The position numbers and the translations under genes are program-made. A stretch of 64,000 nucleotides of DNA from Sphingomonadales bacterium (lineage in GTDB: Bacteria > Pseudomonadota > Alphaproteobacteria > Sphingomonadales > Sphingomonadaceae). The notes under the pieces were generated by a model. It worked only from the letters and a program-made list of their open reading frames with translations, made no database searches and was not told where the DNA came from. The stretch covers positions 33,733 to 97,732 of the forward strand of contig JANXUK010000132.1 in assembly GCA_025356275.1 (NCBI GenBank), read 5' to 3'. Below are positions 61,198 through 64,000 of the stretch, piece by piece (the first letter of the stretch is position 1; the number at the start of each line of letters is the position of its first letter).

Positions 61198-61299
61198 AGC
61201 AAGATGCGATAAAACAGAATCGCATCTTGCTCTAGAGTCTTTGTTTTCGCATCGTTTATTGCCAAAAACCGGTACCCACCTTTTGGCACGATGCTCTAA
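61194..61299. repeat. CTAGAGC palindrome plus linked tail, intergenic element
   Basis: Perfect 17-bp arms CTAGAGCAAGATGCGAT/ATCGCATCTTGCTCTAG with 8-nt loop, followed by TTTTCGCATCGTTTATTGCCAAAAACCGGTACCCACCTTTTGGCACGATGCTCTA. Confidence 0.8.
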
Positions 61300-62279
61300 A
61301 CCGTCACTTTCAGCGCACTGTTGCGGGCAAAATCCTGCGCCGCAACAAACCGCTCGGCATCCAGCGCCGCCATACAGCCGGTCCCCGCCGCCGTCACCGC
61401 CTGCCGATAGATGTGGTCCATCACATCGCCGCAGGCGAACACCCCCGGCACCCCGGTCTGCGTCGTGCCCGGCTCGACCTGAATATAGCCATTGGTATCG
61501 AGCGTCAGACTGTCCCTGAACAGCTCGGTCGCGGGCGCATGGCCGATCGCCACGAAGGCGCCCTGCGTCGGCAGCACCGATTTCGCGCCGGTCACGGTAT
61601 CGGTCAAAGCCACGCCGGTCAGACCGCTGGCATCGCCCTCAAAACTGTCGACCGCCTTGTTCCACACCACGCTGATACCAGGATGCAGGAACAGCCGGTC
61701 TTGCAGGATCTTCTCGGCACGCAAACTGTCGCGGCGATGGATCAGCGTAACGTCGGGCGAGTAGTTGGTGAGGTACAGCGCCTCCTCCACCGCAGTATTG
61801 CCGCCGCCGATCACCACCACCTTCTTGCCGCGATAAAAGAACCCGTCGCAGGTGGCGCAGGCCGAGACGCCTTTGCCCGAAAACTCCAGCTCGCCCGGAA
61901 TGCCCAACCACTTGGCCTGCGCGCCCGTGGCGATGACCAAAGTCTCGCCCTCATAGATATCCCCGCTGTCGCCAATGGCGCGGAACGTCCCCCCCCGCTC
62001 TTTGGCTCTGCTCAGGTCCACCGAGGTGATCGTGTCCCACAGGATCCTTGTGCCGACATGCTCGGCCTGCGCTTGCATCTCCTCGACCAGCCATGGCCCC
62101 TGGATGACATCGCGAAAGCCTGGGTAATTCTCCACATCGGTGGTTATGGTCAACTGCCCGCCCGGCTGGAGCCCCTGCACCACAATCGGCTGCATCCCGG
62201 CGCGCGCGCCATAGATCGCGGCGGTGAGCCCGGCGGGGCCGGAGCCGATGATAAGCATACGGGTGGTGTGCGTGGTCAT
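61296..62279 (-). CDS. trxB: Thioredoxin-disulfide reductase
   Basis: MLIIGSGPAGLTAAIYGARAGM, GVSACATCDGFFYRGKKVVVIGGGNTAVEEALYL, GVFACGDVMDHIYRQAVTAAGTGCMAALDAE. Confidence 0.97.
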   Translation of the reverse strand: MTTHTTRMLIIGSGPAGLTAAIYGARAGMQPIVVQGLQPGGQLTITTDVENYPGFRDVIQGPWLVEEMQAQAEHVGTRILWDTITSVDLSRAKERGGTFRAIGDSGDIYEGETLVIATGAQAKWLGIPGELEFSGKGVSACATCDGFFYRGKKVVVIGGGNTAVEEALYLTNYSPDVTLIHRRDSLRAEKILQDRLFLHPGISVVWNKAVDSFEGDASGLTGVALTDTVTGAKSVLPTQGAFVAIGHAPATELFRDSLTLDTNGYIQVEPGTTQTGVPGVFACGDVMDHIYRQAVTAAGTGCMAALDAERFVAAQDFARNSALKVTV

Positions 62280-62402
62280 GGGATGCCCCCTGTGGTTCGG
62301 CCCGGCGAGTCGGCTGCGACATAGTGAGAGTAAACGCCGATTGCCAGTGGCGGGTTTGTCAGCACCCTTGACCCCCCGCGCGCCGGGCGCCATCTGCGGG
62401 GC

Positions 62403-63275
62403 ATGGATTCCTTCCCCGGCCCCACCTCGCACAGCTTCATCTCGCAGCGGCTGAAGCTGCATTATGCCGATTGGGGCAATCCCGATGCCCCGACGCTGAT
62501 CCTTCAGCATGGCGGGCGCGATCATTGCCGTAGCTGGGACTGGGTGGCGGAGCGGCTGCGGCATGACTGGCACGTCATCGCCCCCGACCTGCGCGGGCAT
62601 GGAGACAGCGCGTGGTCGCCCGACGGGGATTACACCACATTTGCCTGCGTCTATGATTTCGCGCAGCTGGTGCACACGCTGGGGGGTGCGCCGGTGACCA
62701 TCATCGCGCATTCGCTGGGCGGCTATATCGCGACCTGCTTTACCGGGCTGTACCCCGACAAGGTGCGGCGGCTGGTCAATATCGAGGGTCTGGGGCTCAG
62801 CCCCCAACTGATTGCGGCGCGCGAGGCGGTGCCCTATGCCGAGCGGCTGCGCGAATGGATCGCCGGCAAGCGCAAGGCGGCGGGGCGCGTGCCGCGCCGT
62901 TATCCCTCGATCGAGGCCGCGTTTGCGCGGATGAAGGATGAGAATTCATTCCTGAGCGACGCGCAGGCCCGCCATCTCACCGCGCATGGCATCAGCCGCA
63001 ACGAGGATGGCAGCTGGAGCTGGAAATTCGACAATTACCTCAACGTCTGGCCCGTCGCCGAGATTCCTGTGCATGAGAAAGAGGCACTGTGGCATGCGAT
63101 CACCTGCCCGCTGCTGCTGCTCTATGGCAGCGAAAGCTTCGCTTCCAACCCCGAGGGTGACGGGCGGGTGACGCATTTCAAAGACGTGCGGCTGATCGAA
63201 TATGCCAAGGCCGGCCATTGGCTGCATCACGATCAGCTCGACCGGTTTATCGCGGATGTAACCGGATTCCTGTGA
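62403..63275 (+). CDS. Alpha/beta hydrolase
   Basis: PTLILQHGGRDHCRSWDWVAERL, LRGHGDSAWSPDGDY, IIAHSLGGYIATCF. Confidence 0.9.
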   Translation: MDSFPGPTSHSFISQRLKLHYADWGNPDAPTLILQHGGRDHCRSWDWVAERLRHDWHVIAPDLRGHGDSAWSPDGDYTTFACVYDFAQLVHTLGGAPVTIIAHSLGGYIATCFTGLYPDKVRRLVNIEGLGLSPQLIAAREAVPYAERLREWIAGKRKAAGRVPRRYPSIEAAFARMKDENSFLSDAQARHLTAHGISRNEDGSWSWKFDNYLNVWPVAEIPVHEKEALWHAITCPLLLLYGSESFASNPEGDGRVTHFKDVRLIEYAKAGHWLHHDQLDRFIADVTGFL

Positions 63276-63362
63276 GCCGGTTGCGCATGCCCGTTTGATA
63301 CTTGCTATGCTTACTATATCGGTGCACAGGATTCACCCTGTCGCATTTCACGGGAGATTCCC

Positions 63363-64000
63363 TTGGCCGATCCGGTCCCTGTTGTCCCGGTCCCTGTTGT
63401 CGTTGACGCGCCCGCGCAATCGCGGCTGCGCCGGCCGCTGTTGATGGCGGCGCCGCTGCTTCTCATCATCGGCGCGCTATATTTCTATCTGTCGGGTGGG
63501 CGTTACGAATCGACCGATAATGCCGCGCTTCAGACCGGGCTGGTGGGCATAGCCGCCGATGTCAGCGGCAAGGTTGTCGAGGTCGACGTTTCGGAAAATC
63601 AATTGGTCCGCGCCGGGCAGGTGTTGTTCCGTATCGATGCCGCCGGGGCACAGGCCGCAGTCGACGCTGCCGCCGCGCAGCTTGCCGCCGCCCGCGCCGG
63701 CATCGCCGCTAAACGCGCCGATTACCGCCAGAGCGCCTCGGACGTTGCCTCCGCGCAGGCCCGCCTCACCTATGCCATGGGTGAGGCCGAGCGGCAGAAG
63801 CAATTGCTGGCGCAGGGCATCTCGTCGCGCGCGCAATATGATATGGCCGCCACCAACGTACAGACCGCGCGTGACGCGGTTGCTGCGATGCGCGCCACGG
63901 GGGACAGTCGGCTCGCCGATCTGGCGGGGCAGGCTTCGGGCGGGACCGACGCGATGCCGGCGGTACGCAGCGCCGCCGCCGCGCTCGACACCGCGCGCAT
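63363..64000 (+). CDS. HlyD/EmrA-like membrane fusion protein, partial (3' end outside window)
   Basis: LLMAAPLLLIIGALYFYLSGGRYESTDNAALQTGLVGIAADVSGKVVEVDVSENQLVRAGQVLFRIDAA; start TTG 63363 or ATG 63444 uncertain. Confidence 0.87.
   Translation, partial: MADPVPVVPVPVVVDAPAQSRLRRPLLMAAPLLLIIGALYFYLSGGRYESTDNAALQTGLVGIAADVSGKVVEVDVSENQLVRAGQVLFRIDAAGAQAAVDAAAAQLAAARAGIAAKRADYRQSASDVASAQARLTYAMGEAERQKQLLAQGISSRAQYDMAATNVQTARDAVAAMRATGDSRLADLAGQASGGTDAMPAVRSAAAALDTAR

Overview
This is a high-GC alphaproteobacterial chromosomal window. Gene content and protein motifs look Sphingomonadales-like; that is my inference from family resemblance, with no database search. About 55 protein-coding genes are supported, most of them housekeeping: lipA (partial), carbonic anhydrase, gyrA, trmFO, pdhA/pdhB/pdhC/lpdA, rnr, an archaeal/eukaryal-type proS, phaR, alr, radA, dnaJ/dnaK, sdhB, zapE and trxB. 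The main accessory block is an exosortase A (XrtA)/EpsI exopolysaccharide locus at about 41.9-61.2 kb. It carries the associated amidotransferase, glycosyltransferase, FemAB, deacetylase, ATPase, outer-membrane protein, tyrosine kinase, chain-length and export proteins, plus a ligase/PLP-decarboxylase/ACP/hydrolase module, with an RpfF (DSF synthase)-like crotonase next to it. I saw no tRNA, rRNA, CRISPR array or complete transposase. The most interesting non-coding signal is a dispersed element of about 170 bp, present three times (3120-3288, 11607-11776, 35145-35316). It is built from two long imperfect hairpins, each bounded by CTAG-type ends, with dyad symmetry over the whole element. One copy supplies the stop codon of an ftsB-like gene, one abuts a truncated and frameshifted GST remnant, and one sits just upstream of gyrA. 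Two other palindromic intergenic elements (21811-21922, 61194-61299) also overlap neighbouring stop codons. A separate inverted repeat with arms of about 75 bp (55427-55597) splits the XrtA locus.
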